NCBI RefSeq assembly: GCF_016612535.1
Contig: NZ_JAENXS010000001.1
Span: 620,001-684,000, forward strand
DNA: 64,000 nt
Origin: Bradyrhizobium diazoefficiens
Lineage (GTDB): Bacteria; Pseudomonadota; Alphaproteobacteria; Rhizobiales; Xanthobacteraceae
Reading direction: 5' to 3'
The position numbers and the translations under genes were made by a program. Shown in pieces: positions 56,021 through 64,000 of the stretch; the stretch's first letter is position 1, and every line of letters begins with the position of its first letter. Under the pieces are notes generated by a model. The model did no database searches. It worked only from the letters and a program-made list of their open reading frames with translations, and was not told the DNA's origin.

Positions 56021-56743
56021 TCAAGCCGTCTTCACGCCCGCGACGATGCCAGTGGGCTCCTCGCTGAGCCAACGATAGATCACCCCGCCCAGGGCGCCGC
56101 CGATCAGCGGCGCGACCCAGAACAGCCAGAGTTGCGACAGCGCCCAACCGCCAACGAACAACGCGGGGCCGGTGCTGCGCGCCGGGTTCACCGACGTATT
56201 GGTGACGGGGATGCTGACGAGATGAATCATCACCAGCGCAAGTCCGATCGCAAGCGGTGCGAAACCCGCGGGTGCACGGCCATGGGTGGCGCCCATGATG
56301 ACGAACAGGAACATCATGGTCATCACCACTTCGGTAACGAAGCAGACGACCAGGCTGTACTGGCCGGGCGAATGCGCGTCATAGCCGTTGGAAGCAAAGC
56401 CCTTGGCGAGGTCGAATCCGGGAGCGCCGCTGGCGATCACATAGAGCAGTTCGGCAGCGACGATCGCGCCGCAGACCTGCGCAATCACGTAAGGCAGTAT
56501 CTGGCCAGCCGGGAAGCGCCCGCCGGCGGCCAGGCCGACCGTGACGGCCGGATTGAGATGGCAGCCCGAGATGTGGCCGATCGCATAGGCCATCGTGACG
56601 ACGCTCAACCCGAAGGCCAGGGACACGCCGACCAGACCGATACCGACCTGCGGAAAACCGGCTGCGATCACCGCACTGCCGCAGCCTGCGAATGTGAGCC
56701 AGAATGTGCCGATGGCCTCGGCCGCGTATTTCTTCATGTCCAT
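56021..56743 (-). CDS. aqpZ: Aquaporin Z
   Basis: 240 aa with six membrane helices and both NPA boxes (HLNPAVTVG and [11 protein letters not shown]). [19 protein letters not shown] and the C-terminal [20 protein letters not shown] are typical of bacterial AqpZ water channels, rather than GlpF. The ATG at 56743 follows GGGGAGACGCCAC. Convergent with purK. The 258 bases up to rpsU (56744-57001) hold both divergent promoters; I see no gene there. Confidence 0.95.
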   Translation of the reverse strand: MDMKKYAAEAIGTFWLTFAGCGSAVIAAGFPQVGIGLVGVSLAFGLSVVTMAYAIGHISGCHLNPAVTVGLAAGGRFPAGQILPYVIAQVCGAIVAAELLYVIASGAPGFDLAKGFASNGYDAHSPGQYSLVVCFVTEVVMTMMFLFVIMGATHGRAPAGFAPLAIGLALVMIHLVSIPVTNTSVNPARSTGPALFVGGWALSQLWLFWVAPLIGGALGGVIYRWLSEEPTGIVAGVKTA

Positions 56744-57001
56744 GTGGCGTCTCCCCTGATTTCAAAGATTCCGGAACAATGTCCGCTGCGGCCCCTCTCA
56801 GCGCCAAATCACCCAAATCGGGAGCCGCATGGAGCATTTTCGCCGCATTTAGTGGCTGAACTTGGCCCGAAATCCCGCTTGGCAGGTGGACATACCGGGT
56901 TTTGTCTGATACATCCGCGCCCTCAAGGTTAAGGGCCGGGCGTTTAGCCATCCCCTTAGACTTACCAGAATTCAAATCCGATCCACTGAAGAGGATGCCG
57001 C

Positions 57002-57310
57002 GTGCAGGTTCTCGTTCGCGATAACAATGTCGACCAAGCCCTCAAGGCGCTGAAGAAGAAGATGCAGCGCGAGGGCATTTTCCGCGAGATGAAGCTCCGC
57101 GGCCATTACGAAAAGCCCTCCGAGAAGAAGGCCCGCGAAAAGGCCGAAGCCGTGCGCCGCGCGCGCAAGCTGGCCCGCAAGAAGCTGCAGCGCGAAGGCC
57201 TGCTGCCGATGAAGCCGAAGCCGGTGTTCGGCGCAGGTCCCGGTGGTGATCGTGGCGGCCGCGGCGGCCCAGGAGCTGGTGCAGGTGCAGGTCCGCGCGG
57301 ACCGCGCTGA
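57002..57310 (+). CDS. rpsU: 30S ribosomal protein S21, with extended tail
   Basis: 102 aa. The conserved core is [20 protein letters not shown], then [19 protein letters not shown], a classical S21 sequence. Beyond the standard 70-75 residues it carries a glycine/arginine-rich tail (residues about 76-102, [18 protein letters not shown]). S21 helps mRNA recognition at the 30S platform. Start is GTG with GAAGAGG 6-7 bp upstream. Confidence 0.96.
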   Translation: MQVLVRDNNVDQALKALKKKMQREGIFREMKLRGHYEKPSEKKAREKAEAVRRARKLARKKLQREGLLPMKPKPVFGAGPGGDRGGRGGPGAGAGAGPRGPR

Positions 57311-57417
57311 TCTTGCCGACATTGCAGGACTGAGTTTTCGATGACGCGGGCCCCGGGCCCGCGTCATTATTTTGTGAGCAGTGTCTTTTCTGGGACGGGC
57401 ACTACAGATGCGGCGCC

Positions 57418-57456
57418 AAAGCGCGATGACACTGGGATTAATTGTCATCGCGCTTT
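57418..57456. terminator. 14-bp perfect hairpin after rpsU
   Basis: AAAGCGCGATGACA (57418-57431) pairs with TGTCATCGCGCTTT (57443-57456) around an 11-base loop. It lies 108 bp after the rpsU stop, ahead of the next plus-strand gene. It may end rpsU transcription; the arm ends in TTT but there is no long T-run. Confidence 0.5.
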
Positions 57457-57468
57457 AGGTTGTTGTTT

Positions 57469-57543
57469 GAGCATGATCTCCGCGCAAACGCGTTCCGCGT
57501 TTGTCGCGAGGGAAAACCGCTGCACACTTTCCGGATCATGCTC
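57469..57543. repeat. Palindromic repeat, family F (copy 2)
   Basis: GAGCATGATC and GATCATGCTC at the ends match the arms of 53408-53457, with an extra inner palindrome, GCAAACGCGTTCCGCGTTTG, inserted. It lies between rpsU and the TPR lipoprotein gene, ending 19 bp before its ATG. Confidence 0.85.
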
Positions 57544-57562
57544 TAGCGCGAGCGAACCGTAG

Positions 57563-58213
57563 ATGGCTTCCCCTTTCCCCGAGCGCGGCTTGGTGCGGCT
57601 ACGCCAAATCTGGCGCCAGCCGCTCACGCTGACCTTGATGGGGATCGCACTGTGCGGCTGTTCCTTCGATCTGGGCTCGCTGATGCCGGAGAAGGACAAG
57701 CCGCAGGAAGCGCCGAAGGCGGTTGCCGCGCCGGATAGCGCCGTCAGTGCTGCCAACGTCACCGAGGCCCAGTCCCATACGGCAAAAGCCCAGGCCCTGG
57801 CGAAATCGGGAGAGACTGCGGCAGCGCTGGATGAGTTCGATCGCGCCGTCGCACTCGATCCCTATAATGCGCAGGCGCTCTACGGCCGCGCCCTGCTCTA
57901 TCAGAGCAACAACGAGCACGACTTCGCGATCGCCGATTTCGGTGCCGCAAGCGGGCTCAATCCGCAGAAGGCCGAACCGCTGCTCGGCCGCGCCGTCAGC
58001 TATCTCGCCATCGGCAAGGTCAAGGAGGCGGTCGCCGATCTCGACGAGGCCTCCGAGGCCGATCCGCACAACGCCCAGGTCTGGACGATTCGGGGGCAGG
58101 CCTATGAGCGGCTGGGAGATAAGACCAAGGCGGCAGCGTCCTACAACAAGGCCGTCAGCCTGCGCCCACGCGACGATGCCGCCCGCACCGGCTTGGCCCG
58201 CGTCGGCGGCTGA
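57563..58213 (+). CDS. TPR-repeat lipoprotein
   Basis: 216 aa. The N-terminus has a hydrophobic stretch ending LMGIALCGC, an approximate lipobox with Cys about residue 33. Three or four TPR units follow (AAALDEFDRAVALDPYNAQA; HDFAIADFGAASGLNPQKAE; KVKEAVADLDEASEADPHNA; KTKAAASYNKAVSLRPRDDA). A membrane-tethered, protein-binding role in the periplasm is likely. The gene follows rpsU, but after a terminator and a repeat. Function not recognised. Confidence 0.8.
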   Translation: MASPFPERGLVRLRQIWRQPLTLTLMGIALCGCSFDLGSLMPEKDKPQEAPKAVAAPDSAVSAANVTEAQSHTAKAQALAKSGETAAALDEFDRAVALDPYNAQALYGRALLYQSNNEHDFAIADFGAASGLNPQKAEPLLGRAVSYLAIGKVKEAVADLDEASEADPHNAQVWTIRGQAYERLGDKTKAAASYNKAVSLRPRDDAARTGLARVGG

Positions 58214-58284
58214 CAGTCTTCTAAGCCTGGATTTGGCACGTTTTCTTGACGCGAACCGGTATCCACTTCGCTCGAAAGCGCGAT

Positions 58285-58306
58285 GGGACGGCGCAGGCGC
58301 CGTCTC
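58285..58306. terminator. Hairpin between convergent genes
   Basis: GACGGCGC (58287-58294) and GCGCCGTC (58297-58304) pair, extended by G-C and G-T at the base. It lies at the end of the minus-strand gene (stop at 58305) and 72 bp after the plus-strand stop. Probable bidirectional terminator. Confidence 0.4.
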
Positions 58307-59294
58307 AATCGGGGGTGGCGCTCTTCGGCAGAACCGCGTGGAACATCGACTTCATGCCTGAGAGCATGTCGTCGGCAACATTCGTCTTCGGCCGCGGCGT
58401 CGTCGCGCCTGCGTCGGCGCGCAGATCGAGCGGTGGCGCGATCATCGGCACCGGAATATCGGCCGGCGGCGTCAGCCGATTCGGGTCGTCATTACCGACC
58501 GAGGCGGTGTAAGGCGGCGGGTTCGCAGGCACCTCGGTCAATGGCGTCGAGACCGTGATCGGCGGCGGCAGCGGACGCAGGGCCGACGGCACCGCCGTCA
58601 CGACGCGCGGGGCTTCCTGAACGCGGAACGCCTCCGGCATGCGAGCAGCCTCCTGCGGCGCAGCTTCAGGCGACTTCTCGGCAGATTTGGCTTCAGCAGA
58701 TTTGCCCTCAAGAGACTTACCCTCAAGAGACTTACCCTCAAGAGACTTGCCCTCGGGGGATCTGCGCAGGCGCTCGATCGCGGCGCGCGCCAGATCGTTG
58801 GCATCGGGCGTAGCAGCCGTCGGGCCGGAGTTAGCCTCGACCACCGGAACGGTGGCGGGAGCAGCAACGGCCGGAGTGGACGCTGGAGTCGACTTGGCAA
58901 CAGCCTTCTCGCGCGCGGAGGGGCGACCGCGAGGGGCGGTCTCGGCGGGAGCCACGTCGGCAGCCTTAGTCTCGGCAGCCTTGGTCTCGGCAGCCTTGGT
59001 CTCGGCAGCAGGTTGATCGGCCGACTTGTTGGCAGCCCTCTCAACTGCCGCCTTCTCGGACAGGTTTTTCTCGGAAATGCTCTTCTCAGAGATACCCTTG
59101 GCCTTGACGCCGGGGGCCGGCAGGTTGGCCACATCGGCCGGCTTGCCGTTCTTGCCGGCAGGCGCCATCACCGCGGCTGGGGTATCCGCCGCCGGCCTGG
59201 CGTTGATGTAGTGATTAACAATGTAGGCCCCGATGATCGTTGCGAGCACCGAGGGGAAAATATCCATCGAAATCTTAGCGAGGTACTTCAGCAT
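58305..59294 (-). CDS. Membrane-anchored repeat-rich low-complexity protein
   Basis: 329 aa. One N-terminal membrane helix (DIFPSVLATIIGAYIVNHYI) is followed by about 250 residues of Ala/Pro/Lys/Glu-rich, probably disordered sequence. It contains three kinds of in-frame repeats: GISEKS-like units (residues about 68-82), AAETK three times, and GKSLE three times. The C-terminal 90 residues are Pro-rich with LPPPITVSTPLTEVP. No catalytic motif is visible. The layout suggests a periplasm-spanning or cell-envelope spacer. The family is not recognised. Confidence 0.7.
   Translation of the reverse strand: MLKYLAKISMDIFPSVLATIIGAYIVNHYINARPAADTPAAVMAPAGKNGKPADVANLPAPGVKAKGISEKSISEKNLSEKAAVERAANKSADQPAAETKAAETKAAETKAADVAPAETAPRGRPSAREKAVAKSTPASTPAVAAPATVPVVEANSGPTAATPDANDLARAAIERLRRSPEGKSLEGKSLEGKSLEGKSAEAKSAEKSPEAAPQEAARMPEAFRVQEAPRVVTAVPSALRPLPPPITVSTPLTEVPANPPPYTASVGNDDPNRLTPPADIPVPMIAPPLDLRADAGATTPRPKTNVADDMLSGMKSMFHAVLPKSATPD
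58702..58760. repeat. In-frame 15-bp tandem repeat (GKSLE units)
   Basis: TTACCCTCAAGAGAC and close variants repeat from 58702, two units being identical, encoding GKSLE on the minus strand. The perfect identity suggests recent expansion by slippage. Confidence 0.85.
58957..59010. repeat. In-frame 15-bp tandem repeat (AAETK units)
   Basis: CAGCCTTGGTCTCGG repeats about three times within 54 bp, encoding AAETK on the minus strand. It is in the same gene as the GKSLE array and has the same 15-bp period. Confidence 0.85.
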
Positions 59295-59387
59295 TTCTCG
59301 GCCACTCCCCGCGCGATCTGATGCGGGAACTTTGGGGCATTGTAAGGGATCAACTGCGACGGATCGATGGCAAAGGTTACGCGTGCC

Positions 59388-59672
59388 TTACGCCTTCAGC
59401 TCGATCTCAAGGAACACGATCTCGGTTGAGGTTTCGTTAAGTACGTCGTGTTGGACGCCGGCCTTGCGAAAATAGGATTTTCCGGCTGCAAGCTGCGCCT
59501 TGGAACGCTCCCCGCCCGGCGCCACGATGGTCATTTCACCAGCGACGACGGGGACGATCACATAGTCCATCCCGTGGGTGTGATGCCCGGTCGCGCTGCC
59601 CGGGGCGAGCCGCCATTCGGTCACCCGGACCTCTTCATTTTCGATCTGAACCTCGGACTTGGCGGCAAGCAT
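59388..59672 (-). CDS. Cupin-domain protein
   Basis: 94 aa, a single small beta-barrel. The metal-binding histidines are in GHHTHGMDYVIVPVVAGEM and the C-terminal GVQHDVLNETSTEIVFLEIE. The ATG at 59672 (LAAKSEVQIENEEVRVTEW after Met) has AAGGA 7 bp upstream; the frame runs to 59750, but the extra part does not look coding. Small cupins of this kind are of varied function; the substrate is unknown. It lies upstream of a divergent region and follows the cation antiporter gene on the same strand. Confidence 0.8.
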   Translation of the reverse strand: MLAAKSEVQIENEEVRVTEWRLAPGSATGHHTHGMDYVIVPVVAGEMTIVAPGGERSKAQLAAGKSYFRKAGVQHDVLNETSTEIVFLEIELKA

Positions 59673-59764
59673 TGGCAGTTCCTTCTGCGGCGTGATCCGG
59701 AAGAGCGTGCAGCGGCTTTCCTGAAAGATCACGCCCAAACAATAACCCAAAGCGCGGTCGCGCT

Positions 59765-60862
59765 TTAGGGCACGAAAACCATGAACACGAAGACCGCGAA
59801 TACCACCATATGGACCAGTCCGAACAGGATGTTGGTCCTGCCCGTGCCGAAGGTCAGCATGCTCAGCAGGAATGTCAGGAACATCAGCGCCGTATTCTGG
59901 GGATTGAGGCCCAGGACCAGCGGCTGGTCGAGCGCATAGGCGGCCAGCCCGACCGCCGGAATCGTCAGGCCGATGGTCGCAAGCGATGACCCGAGCGCCA
60001 GATTGATGCTCTTCTGGAGGTCGTTCTTGCGCGCGGCCGCAATCGCCGAGACGCCCTCCGGCATCAGAATCAGGAGGGCGACCACAAGGCCGGCGAAAGC
60101 CGGTGGGGCGCCGATCTGGGCCGCGACGGCGTCGACCACCAGCGAGAACTTCTTGGCGAGGAGAACGACGGCCAGCAGCGAGACCAACAGCAACGCGATG
60201 CTGAGCCCCAGCACCTTGCCCGACAAACGAGCCTCACCGCCCTCGCCGTCCGCCCTCTCATGGACGAAGTAATCCTTATGCAGGACGGTCTGAGTATAGA
60301 GGAACACGCCATAGAGCACGATCGTCACGAGATCGACGAAGCCGAGCTGGAGCGTCGAATAGCTCGGGCCCGGCGTCGTCATCGTATAATTGGGCATGAT
60401 CAGCGTCAGCGTCGCGAGCGCAATCAGCACGCTGAGATAGACGTTGGCGCCGGAGACCTGAAAGCCCTGCTCGCGATAGCGCAGGCCTCCGATGAAGACA
60501 CAGAGGCCGACGAGGCCGTTGCAGACGATCATCACCACCGCGAAGACGGTGTCGCGCGCGAGCTCCGGCGCCGGCTTGTCGCCGAGCATGATCGTGGTGA
60601 TCAGCGCGACCTCGATGATGGTGACCGCGAGCGTCAGCAGCAGCGTGCCGTAGGGCTCGCCGATCCGCTCCGCGATCACCTCGGAATGATGCACGGCCGC
60701 GAACACGGTGCCGAACAGGATCACCAGCAGGACAACCGCGAACAGGCCACCACCGGTCGACAGAGTAAAGCCGTAGCCGGTCACCGTGACGATCAGGAAC
60801 AGCAGCACCGCCAGAGCGGGAAAGATCCAGGACGACCTCGGCATCGGTCCGTGTGCACTCAT
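59765..60862 (-). CDS. chaA: Calcium/sodium:proton antiporter, ChaA-like
   Basis: 365 aa with about eleven helices in two similar halves. The ion-binding acidic motif appears in VTIIEVALITTIMLGDKPAP and again in MPEGVSAIAAARKNDLQKSI, followed by GSSLATIGLTIPA, the pattern of cation/Ca2+ exchangers (ChaA). It exports Ca2+ or Na+/K+ using the proton gradient. The ATG at 60862 (MSAHGPMPRSS) has AAGGAATCGC upstream; the frame extends to 60946, overlapping the hydrolase gene. Ion preference cannot be read from the sequence. Confidence 0.85.
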   Translation of the reverse strand: MSAHGPMPRSSWIFPALAVLLFLIVTVTGYGFTLSTGGGLFAVVLLVILFGTVFAAVHHSEVIAERIGEPYGTLLLTLAVTIIEVALITTIMLGDKPAPELARDTVFAVVMIVCNGLVGLCVFIGGLRYREQGFQVSGANVYLSVLIALATLTLIMPNYTMTTPGPSYSTLQLGFVDLVTIVLYGVFLYTQTVLHKDYFVHERADGEGGEARLSGKVLGLSIALLLVSLLAVVLLAKKFSLVVDAVAAQIGAPPAFAGLVVALLILMPEGVSAIAAARKNDLQKSINLALGSSLATIGLTIPAVGLAAYALDQPLVLGLNPQNTALMFLTFLLSMLTFGTGRTNILFGLVHMVVFAVFVFMVFVP

Positions 60863-60915
60863 GCAGGCGATTCCTTCAATAGGGCGACCGATTATGCGCG
60901 AGAACATCGCGCCCG

Positions 60916-61722
60916 TCAGCCCTTGCCGCCGTTGATGAATTCGCACGCCGTCTCCAGTGCTCCGAAATTATCGAGATTCTCGTGCCCACCGCCTGAAAAC
61001 CGCACCAGCTTCTTCGGCTCGCGCGCAAGGGCAAACAGGCGCTCGCCAAATCCGATGGAGATCGCCGGATCGTTGGTCCCGTGCATGATCAGCAATGGCA
61101 CCGTAACCCGGGCGATACGCTCGTCGGAGCGAAATTGATCACGCATCAAGAGGCGAACCGGGACGAAGCGAAACAGCGAGGCCGCAACATCAACCGTTGA
61201 CGTGTAGGGAGCTTCGAGAATCAGCTTGCCGACCGGATGCTCGGCTGCGACTGCGACCGCCACGCCCGTGCCGAGCGAAAAGCCCCAGACGACAATGCGT
61301 CGCGTATCATAACGTTTGGTCGCAAAGGCGTAGGCCGCAGCGGCATCCCGCAAGAGGCCCTGCTCGCTCGGCGCGCCCGTCGAGCCAGCATAGCCGCGAT
61401 AGGACAGCGCGACGAGGCCGGTGCCGTCGGCAACGATGTCCTTGAAGCGGCTGACACGTCCCGCCAGGAAGTCGCCGTTGCCCGGAAAGAACAGCACCAT
61501 GGGACGGCCGGGTTTGGCCGGCACATGCCAGACGATGACCTTCTCGCCATCGGATGCCGTGAGGATGTGTTCTTCGGCCTCCGGAAATCCGGCCGCGGCG
61601 GGCGCCTTGCGCTCGGTCGTCGGAATCGGAAACAGCATGTCGCGCTGCTTCACATAGAGCAGGGCAAGACCGGCGAGATAACCTGCTCCAAGGACGATCG
61701 CGATCCATTTAAGGAATGTCAT
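60916..61722 (-). CDS. Membrane-anchored alpha/beta hydrolase
   Basis: 268 aa. An N-terminal helix (FLKWIAIVLGAGYLAGLALL) anchors it. The alpha/beta-hydrolase nucleophile elbow is GFSLGTG, with the acid in PLLIMHGTNDPAISI and the base in the GGGHENL segment, so the catalytic triad Ser-Asp-His is in place. It resembles the BEM46/ABHD13-like group. Substrate is unknown; a lipid or ester is likely. It ends 53 bp before the start of chaA, on the same strand. Confidence 0.85.
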   Translation of the reverse strand: MTFLKWIAIVLGAGYLAGLALLYVKQRDMLFPIPTTERKAPAAAGFPEAEEHILTASDGEKVIVWHVPAKPGRPMVLFFPGNGDFLAGRVSRFKDIVADGTGLVALSYRGYAGSTGAPSEQGLLRDAAAAYAFATKRYDTRRIVVWGFSLGTGVAVAVAAEHPVGKLILEAPYTSTVDVAASLFRFVPVRLLMRDQFRSDERIARVTVPLLIMHGTNDPAISIGFGERLFALAREPKKLVRFSGGGHENLDNFGALETACEFINGGKG

Positions 61723-61814
61723 CGCTGCGCCGCCGCTCCAAATTCAGGCCTTGCGGCGGCCCTTGAGCAATCTGACGACTTCAGCCCTGATGCTCAAGGA
61801 GAGCGGCAGCCGCG

Positions 61815-63212
61815 TTACATCGCCTTGACGATGTTCTCGGTCACTTTCTTGGCGTCCCCGAGCAGCATCATGGTGTTGTCGCGGTAGAACAGCGGATTGT
61901 CGATACCGGCATAACCCGATGCCAGTGACCGCTTGATGAACATCACCGTGCCGGCCTTCCAGACCTGGAGCACGGGCATGCCGTAGATCGGCGAGGTCTT
62001 GTCCTCTTCGGCCGCCGGGTTGGTGACGTCGTTGGCACCGATCACGAAGGCGATGTCGGCCTGCGCGAATTCGGAGTTGATGTCCTCGAGCTCGAACACC
62101 TCGTCGTAAGGCACGTTGGCCTCGGCCAGAAGCACGTTCATGTGGCCGGGCATGCGGCCCGCGACCGGGTGAATGGCGTATTTTACCTCGACGCCTTCCT
62201 TCTTCAGCACGTCCGCCATCTCGCGCAGCGCGTGCTGGGCCTGCGCCACTGCCATGCCGTAGCCGGGCACGATGATGACCTTCTGCGCATTCTTCATGAT
62301 GAAGGCGGCGTCGTCGGCCGAGCCGAGCTTGGCGGGCTTTTGCTCGCCGGTTGCACCACCTGCTGCGGCGGTCTCGCCGCCGAAGCCGCCGAGGATGACC
62401 GAGATGAACGACCGGTTCATCGCGTGGCACATGATGTAGGACAGGATCGCGCCGGACGAGCCGACCAGCGCGCCGGTGATGATCAGCGCCGAATTGCCGA
62501 GCGTGAAGCCGATGCCGGCCGCGGCCCATCCCGAATAGGAGTTCAGCATCGAGATCACGACCGGCATGTCGGCGCCGCCGATCGGGACGATCATCAGCAC
62601 GCCCAGCGCCAGCGCGATGATGACGATCAGCCAGAAGTCGAGCGCGCTGCCCGACATCACCAGACCGACGATGAAGACGACGAGCGCGATCGCGAGCGCG
62701 ATGTTGATGACGTGGCGGAACGGCAGGATGATCGGCGCGCCGCTCATCCGCGCGGACAGCTTCAGGAACGCGATCACCGAGCCGGTGAAGGTCAGCGCGC
62801 CGATGGCGACGCCGAGCGACATCTCGACCAGGCTCTGCGGATGGATGTTGCCGGGCGTGCCGATGTCGAAGGCCTCGGGCGCGTAGAACGCTCCGGCCGC
62901 GACCAACACCGCAGCCATGCCGACCAGCGAGTGGAAGGCGGCAACCAATTCCGGCATCGACGTCATCGGCACGCGGCGCGCGACGACGGCACCGATCGAG
63001 CCACCGATAGCGATGCCGAGAATGACGAGCACCCAGGCGAGACCATCCGCCGGCGGATGATTGGCGAGCGTCGTGGCAACCGCGATCGCCATGCCGATCA
63101 TGCCGAACAGATTGCCCTGGCGCGACGAGGCCGGGCTCGACAATCCTCGCAGCGACAGGATGAAGAGCACCCCCGCCACGAGATACAAAAATGCAGAGAA
63201 ATTAGCGCTCAT
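61815..63212 (-). CDS. pntB: NAD(P) transhydrogenase subunit beta
   Basis: 465 aa. About nine membrane helices (residues 1-260) followed by the NADP(H)-binding domain III: IIVPGYGMAVAQAQHALREM, HPVAGRMPGHMNVLLAEANV, and IGANDVTNPAAEEDKTSPIY. The pump transfers hydride between NADH and NADP coupled to proton entry. It is the last gene of a pntAa-pntAb-pntB operon on this strand; pntAb ends 39 bp upstream. The gap 61723-61814 contains no gene. Confidence 0.97.
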   Translation of the reverse strand: MSANFSAFLYLVAGVLFILSLRGLSSPASSRQGNLFGMIGMAIAVATTLANHPPADGLAWVLVILGIAIGGSIGAVVARRVPMTSMPELVAAFHSLVGMAAVLVAAGAFYAPEAFDIGTPGNIHPQSLVEMSLGVAIGALTFTGSVIAFLKLSARMSGAPIILPFRHVINIALAIALVVFIVGLVMSGSALDFWLIVIIALALGVLMIVPIGGADMPVVISMLNSYSGWAAAGIGFTLGNSALIITGALVGSSGAILSYIMCHAMNRSFISVILGGFGGETAAAGGATGEQKPAKLGSADDAAFIMKNAQKVIIVPGYGMAVAQAQHALREMADVLKKEGVEVKYAIHPVAGRMPGHMNVLLAEANVPYDEVFELEDINSEFAQADIAFVIGANDVTNPAAEEDKTSPIYGMPVLQVWKAGTVMFIKRSLASGYAGIDNPLFYRDNTMMLLGDAKKVTENIVKAM

Positions 63213-63251
63213 CTCAGGTCCCCATCTGTCCCATCAGCCCGAGGTGGCCGC

Positions 63252-63569
63252 TTACTTCGACTTCTTCTTGTACATCGCCAGCATGCGCTGGGTGACCAGG
63301 AAGCCGCCGAAGATGTTGATGCAGGCAAAGATCAGCGCGACGAAGCCGAAGGCGCGCGCCCATCCCGAACCGCTCGATACGTTGGCGACGCCGCCGGCAA
63401 GGAGCGCGCCGACCACGATCACCGAGGAGATCGCGTTGGTCACGCTCATCAGCGGCGTGTGCAGCGCCGGCGTCACCGACCACACCACGAAATAGCCGAC
63501 GAAGACGGCGAGGACGAAGATCGACAGCCGGAAGATGAAGGGGTCGACGACCTGTGCAGCATGCTCCAT
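63252..63569 (-). CDS. pntAb: NAD(P) transhydrogenase subunit alpha, membrane part
   Basis: 105 aa with three hydrophobic helices ([60 protein letters not shown]). This is the short membrane-spanning alpha2 subunit of proton-translocating transhydrogenase, separate from the soluble alpha1 as in Rhodospirillum and rhizobia. [12 protein letters not shown] is a conserved stretch. It lies between pntAa and pntB. The ATG at 63569 follows GGAGAGCCGCC. Confidence 0.95.
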   Translation of the reverse strand: MEHAAQVVDPFIFRLSIFVLAVFVGYFVVWSVTPALHTPLMSVTNAISSVIVVGALLAGGVANVSSGSGWARAFGFVALIFACINIFGGFLVTQRMLAMYKKKSK

Positions 63570-63580
63570 GGCGGCTCTCC

Positions 63581-64000
63581 TTAGACCTTCGGCTGGAAGT
63601 TCGGGTGGATCACGGCGCCATCCTTGGTCAGCGCGGTGGCCTTGACGAGTTCGTCGTCCCAGTTCACGGCGAGCGCCTTGCTGGCCTTGTCGACCATGGT
63701 CTCGATGAAGTTGAACAGGTTGCGCGCGTAAAGGCTGGAGGCCGACGCGGCGACGCGGCCGGCGACATTGGTGTAGCCGACGATCTTGATGCCATCGAGG
63801 TCGGCGACTTCGCCGGCCTTGGCACCCTCGACATTGCCGCCGCGCTCGACGGCGAGATCGACCAGCACCGAACCCGGCTTCATCGACCTGACCATCTCGG
63901 CCGAGACCAGCTTCGGCGCCGGCCGGCCCGGGATCAGCGCGGTGGTGATCACGATGTCCTGCTTCTTGATGTGTTCGGCGGTGAGCGCGGCCTGCTTGGC
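63581..64000 (-). CDS. pntAa: NAD(P) transhydrogenase subunit alpha, soluble part, C-terminal portion (5' end beyond window)
   Basis: At least 139 aa visible. The frame runs open to base 64000: the residues before the first internal GTG read [16 protein letters not shown]. The segment [20 protein letters not shown], then [16 protein letters not shown], is typical of the NAD-binding domain I. It forms the catalytic hydride-transfer domain with PntB domain III. The gene ends 11 bp before the pntAb ATG, showing operon organisation. Confidence 0.93.
   Translation of the reverse strand, partial: AKQAALTAEHIKKQDIVITTALIPGRPAPKLVSAEMVRSMKPGSVLVDLAVERGGNVEGAKAGEVADLDGIKIVGYTNVAGRVAASASSLYARNLFNFIETMVDKASKALAVNWDDELVKATALTKDGAVIHPNFQPKV

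Overview
The window looks like a chromosomal segment of a high-GC alphaproteobacterium, most probably Bradyrhizobium or a close relative. Supporting this are the gene content (periplasmic nitrate reductase cytochrome NapC, NnrS/NnrR/HemN/NirK/NirV, DUF465 and DUF4112 proteins, a split pntAa-pntAb-pntB transhydrogenase) and many short intergenic palindromic repeats of the type common in that genus. The assignment is from gene content and style only, with no database comparison. I found no rRNA, tRNA, CRISPR array, prophage or intact insertion sequence.

Layout. 1-6.9 kb: 3' end of napC, a RecD-like helicase, a periplasmic TPR-caspase protein, secreted MsrA plus MsrB, and small membrane or hypothetical proteins. 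7-11 kb: two small secreted four-cysteine proteins, then purA with a proline-rich membrane-anchored protein downstream. 11-18 kb: an MgtA-like P-type ATPase with an altered DKTGT motif, two EamA exporters flanking a DUF1330 gene, and a chemoreceptor. 18-24 kb: a 2-hydroxyacid dehydrogenase, a sugar-type ABC importer without its ATPase, and a secreted phytase-like esterase. 24.5-32.8 kb: a respiratory nitrogen-oxide island with a FixJ-like regulator, an AraC regulator, nnrS, nnrR, a DUF1858 gene, hemN, a small membrane protein, nirK and nirV. 32.8-39.6 kb: a GNAT protein, a 3-oxoacid CoA-transferase (scoAB), an AsmA protein, a dctA remnant, and galD with a divergent LysR gene. 40-48 kb: a second ABC importer (also without ATPase), a potGHI-type importer without a binding protein, and glpD. 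48-54.3 kb: PAS-GGDEF-EAL and GGDEF signalling proteins, an LhgO-like oxidoreductase, and a cluster of four very small proteins including a divergent DUF465 pair. 54.4-64 kb: purEK, aqpZ, rpsU, a TPR lipoprotein, a repeat-rich membrane protein, a cupin, a cation/proton antiporter, a hydrolase and pntB-pntAb-pntAa (cut by the window end).

How the genes work together. The clearest unit is the nitrite/NO island. Four intergenic TTG-N8-CAA sites (FNR/FixK/NnrR-type boxes) sit in front of nnrS/nnrR, the DUF1858 gene, hemN plus the small membrane protein, and nirK-nirV. This implies one anaerobic, NO-responsive regulon that includes two poorly understood small genes. A second theme is palindromic repeats placed between the binding-protein gene and the first permease gene in both ABC operons, as in the E. 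coli malE-malF region. The best candidates for undescribed biology are the small 30.3-kb membrane protein and DUF1858 protein of that regulon, the FixJ-like regulator with Glu at the phospho-acceptor site, the P-type ATPase with DKTST, and the secreted TPR-caspase.
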